Shown here: positions 4,895 through 5,723 of the stretch, in pieces
Layout: each line of letters begins with the position of its first letter
Numbering within the stretch: the first letter of the stretch is position 1
Program-made: the position numbers and the translations under genes
The notes under the pieces: generated by a model
What the model was told of the DNA's origin: nothing
Database searches by the model: none
What the model saw: the letters and a program-made list of their open reading frames with translations, nothing else
Source: 21-14-0-10-32-9 sp964501945
GTDB taxonomy: Archaea; Nanobdellota; Nanobdellia; Woesearchaeales; 21-14-0-10-32-9
Direction of reading: 5' to 3'
Assembly (NCBI GenBank): GCA_964501945.1
Contig: CAZCTY010000046.1
Coordinates: 1-5,723 of the forward strand
DNA length: 5,723 nucleotides

Positions 4895-5017
4895 TGCGGG
4901 GGAAGGGATTTGAACCCTCGAACTCATTAAGAGACAGGATATCTCCTTCCGAAGAGAGGAGTGTCTCGCTTTGGATGCTTAAGTCCTGCGCATTTGACCA
5001 GACTTTGCTACCCCCGC
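4895..5017 (-). tRNA. tRNA-Leu (anticodon UAA) with a 37-nt intron
   Basis: Acceptor GCGGGGG (5017-5011) pairs perfectly with CCCCCGC (4902-4896). A73 is the discriminator expected for leucine, and the DNA continues CC then T, so CCA is not fully encoded. The D stem GCA/TGC is short, with GG in its loop. The anticodon stem CAGGA (4988-4984) pairs with TCCTG (4939-4935) once the intron is removed, and the anticodon UAA is at 4981-4979. A 15-base variable arm with a CTC/GAG stem marks a class II tRNA. The T arm is GAGGG-TTCAAAT-CCCTT. The mature length is 86 bases, normal for tRNA-Leu. It decodes UUA and, through wobble, UUG. A TATA box lies about 29 bases upstream. It lies beside a transposase gene, and its last 16 bases recur at 168-183. 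Confidence 0.93.
4941..4977 (-). other. tRNA-Leu intron (37 nt, canonical 37/38 site)
   Basis: The intron lies between G37 (4978) and A38 (4940), the commonest archaeal site. It contains a hairpin in which CTCCT plus TC pairs with GA plus AGGAG around a UUCG tetraloop, with one bulged C. The bulge-helix-bulge expected for the splicing endonuclease can be drawn only in relaxed form: C32, T33 and T34 pair with intron GAG near its 3' end, and the fourth pair is a mismatch. Boundaries rest on restoring the anticodon loop. Confidence 0.82.
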
Positions 5018-5031
5018 GCAAAGTGTAGGAG

Positions 5032-5070
5032 ATTGCTTCGCTTTTTAAAAGTTATTTTTTTTAAAGCAAT
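5032..5070. repeat. Inverted repeat between transposase gene and tRNA
   Basis: ATTGCTT (5032-5038) and AAGCAAT (5064-5070) form a perfect 7-bp inverted repeat with a 25-base AT-rich spacer. A looser GTAG/CTAC pair lies outside it (5025-5028 with 5079-5082). It may be a transposase-gene terminator or part of the element's end. It also encloses the candidate tRNA TATA box. Confidence 0.35.
5041..5052 (-). promoter_or_regulatory. TATA box of tRNA-Leu
   Basis: Minus-strand ACTTTTAAAAAG is centred about 29 bases upstream of the first tRNA base. It lies between the transposase stop and the tRNA. If the insertion-sequence end is near 5024, this promoter would be carried by the element. A second AT-rich candidate is at about 5055-5065. 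Confidence 0.5.
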
Positions 5071-5081
5071 ATTATATTCTA

Positions 5082-5723
5082 CTAAACCACATTAATGGCA
5101 CTTTTGTATCTGCTCAATGGTGTTTTGTATCCTATTCCTTGGTGTAATCGTTCTTCGTTATAATATTTTCTAAAGGTTTCTAGTGTGTCTGTTGGTTGGA
5201 ATTCTTGTTTGTATGTTCCGAACCATCGTTCTATTTTTCCATTAGTTTGTGGGTGATGTATTCTTCCTAAGATGTGTTTTATTCCTCGATCTTCACACCA
5301 TTTGGTGAATACTCCTTTCTCTGTGCGGGCAGGTGTGAATTGTGTTCCGTTATCAGTTAATATTTCGTCTGGAACGCCATATCTTGCTATGGCATTTGAA
5401 AATGCAAGTAAAGTGTTTTCAGTTGTTGCATTTTCAAAATATTCTGCGTGAACAACGAATCTGCTATGATCGTCTATGAATGCGATTAATTGTTTGTTTG
5501 TGAATGGACAGACTGTCCAGTCTGTGTGCCAAAGCATATTTGGTTTTGATCGTTCGTATTTGACGAATTTAATTTGTGATGGTCTTTTTCTTTTGTTCAT
5601 TTTGAAATTTTTCTCTCTAAAAATTTCTTGGATTTTACGCTCAGAAACGTTAAATCCTTTATTTTTAAAATTAAGCCACATTTTATGTGCGCCACGAGGT
5701 CTTTTAATCCAAGAAATGATTAC
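5082..5723 (-). CDS. IS481/IS3-like DDE transposase (5' end beyond the window)
   Basis: The frame stays open to the right edge, so the N terminus is missing. The first visible residues include Trp-Ile-Lys-Arg-Pro-Arg-Gly-Ala-His-Lys before the internal Met at 5681. Counting from that Met, a helix-turn-helix-like tail covers about 1-21. An rve (PF00665) core follows, with catalytic Asp54 (His-Thr-Asp-Trp), Asp110 (Thr-Asp-Asn-Gly-Thr) and Glu151 (Gly-Lys-Ile-Glu-Arg-Trp). The tail Asn-Glu-Glu-Arg-Leu-His-Gln-Gly (175-182) is family-typical. The second Asp and the Glu are 40 residues apart instead of the usual 35, owing to a short insertion after the Asp-Asn-Gly motif. All catalytic residues are present and there is no frameshift, so the enzyme may be active. 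Visible length is 213 residues; relatives have about 270-330. It cuts and joins element ends by the DDE mechanism. Confidence 0.9.
   Translation of the reverse strand, partial: VIISWIKRPRGAHKMWLNFKNKGFNVSERKIQEIFREKNFKMNKRKRPSQIKFVKYERSKPNMLWHTDWTVCPFTNKQLIAFIDDHSRFVVHAEYFENATTENTLLAFSNAIARYGVPDEILTDNGTQFTPARTEKGVFTKWCEDRGIKHILGRIHHPQTNGKIERWFGTYKQEFQPTDTLETFRKYYNEERLHQGIGYKTPLSRYKSAINVV

Larger units (their letters stand above)
5024..5723 (-). mobile_element. Partial IS481-like insertion sequence, left end inferred
   Basis: The transposase gene defines the element, and its right part lies outside the window. The left end must lie between the transposase stop (5082) and the tRNA 5' end (5017). 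A TGT at 5024, the usual first bases of IS481/IS3 termini, is the best candidate. It cannot be confirmed because the partner terminus is not visible. No target duplication can be tested. Confidence 0.45.

Noticed and set aside
4737..5028. Open frames on both strands across the tRNA-Leu gene
   Set aside because: They run through a well-formed tRNA and its trailer and resemble no protein; one contains the translated T arm.
1..5723. CRISPR arrays, rRNA, replication origin repeats, toxin-antitoxin pairs
   Set aside because: No regularly spaced repeats, rRNA cores or iterons seen, and no small partner ORF next to the DUF4143 ATPase.

Overview
The window reads as AT-rich archaeal DNA, most like a DPANN-type lineage (Woesearchaeota/Pacearchaeota or relatives). 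The evidence is an intron in tRNA-Leu at the archaeal 37/38 position, and TATA boxes centred about 24-29 bases upstream of start codons or the tRNA 5' end. Lineage is inference; the archaeal assignment is fairly firm.

Layout, left to right. Positions 1-292 hold no gene, but contain a GC-rich island (about 117-220) in AT-rich surroundings. It has a perfect 9-bp hairpin and a copy of the last 16 bases of the tRNA-Leu found at the far end of the window. Positions 293-1915 are a minus-strand operon: arsR-type repressor, then a small thioredoxin-like protein, then an ArsP/DUF318-family permease. A perfect inverted repeat overlaps the arsR start. Divergent from it (1999-2631, plus) is a predicted lipoprotein resembling a solute-binding protein. 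It converges on proC (2732-3505, minus). Upstream of proC is an AAA+ ATPase of the DUF4143 type (3607-4722, minus) with its own palindrome next to its TATA box. Then come the intron-containing tRNA-Leu(UAA) (4895-5017, minus) and an IS481-like DDE transposase (5082 to the right edge, minus, cut by the window).

How the parts may work together. ArsR probably senses a thiophilic metalloid or metal through its Cys-X-Cys pair and represses its own operon. The thioredoxin-like protein may keep thiols or the substrate reduced, and the permease probably exports the toxic compound. The divergent lipoprotein could belong to the same response, but nothing proves it. ProC is the last step of proline synthesis and looks independent. 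The DUF4143 ATPase has no known partner here.

The most unusual points are: (1) the 16-bp direct repeat of the tRNA-Leu 3' end at both ends of a 4.7-kb segment, with the geometry expected of tRNA-targeted integration but no integrase visible inside; (2) the GC-rich structured island; (3) the two perfect operators placed against archaeal promoters; and (4) four genes with leaderless promoter geometry, contrasting with one strong Shine-Dalgarno site inside the operon.
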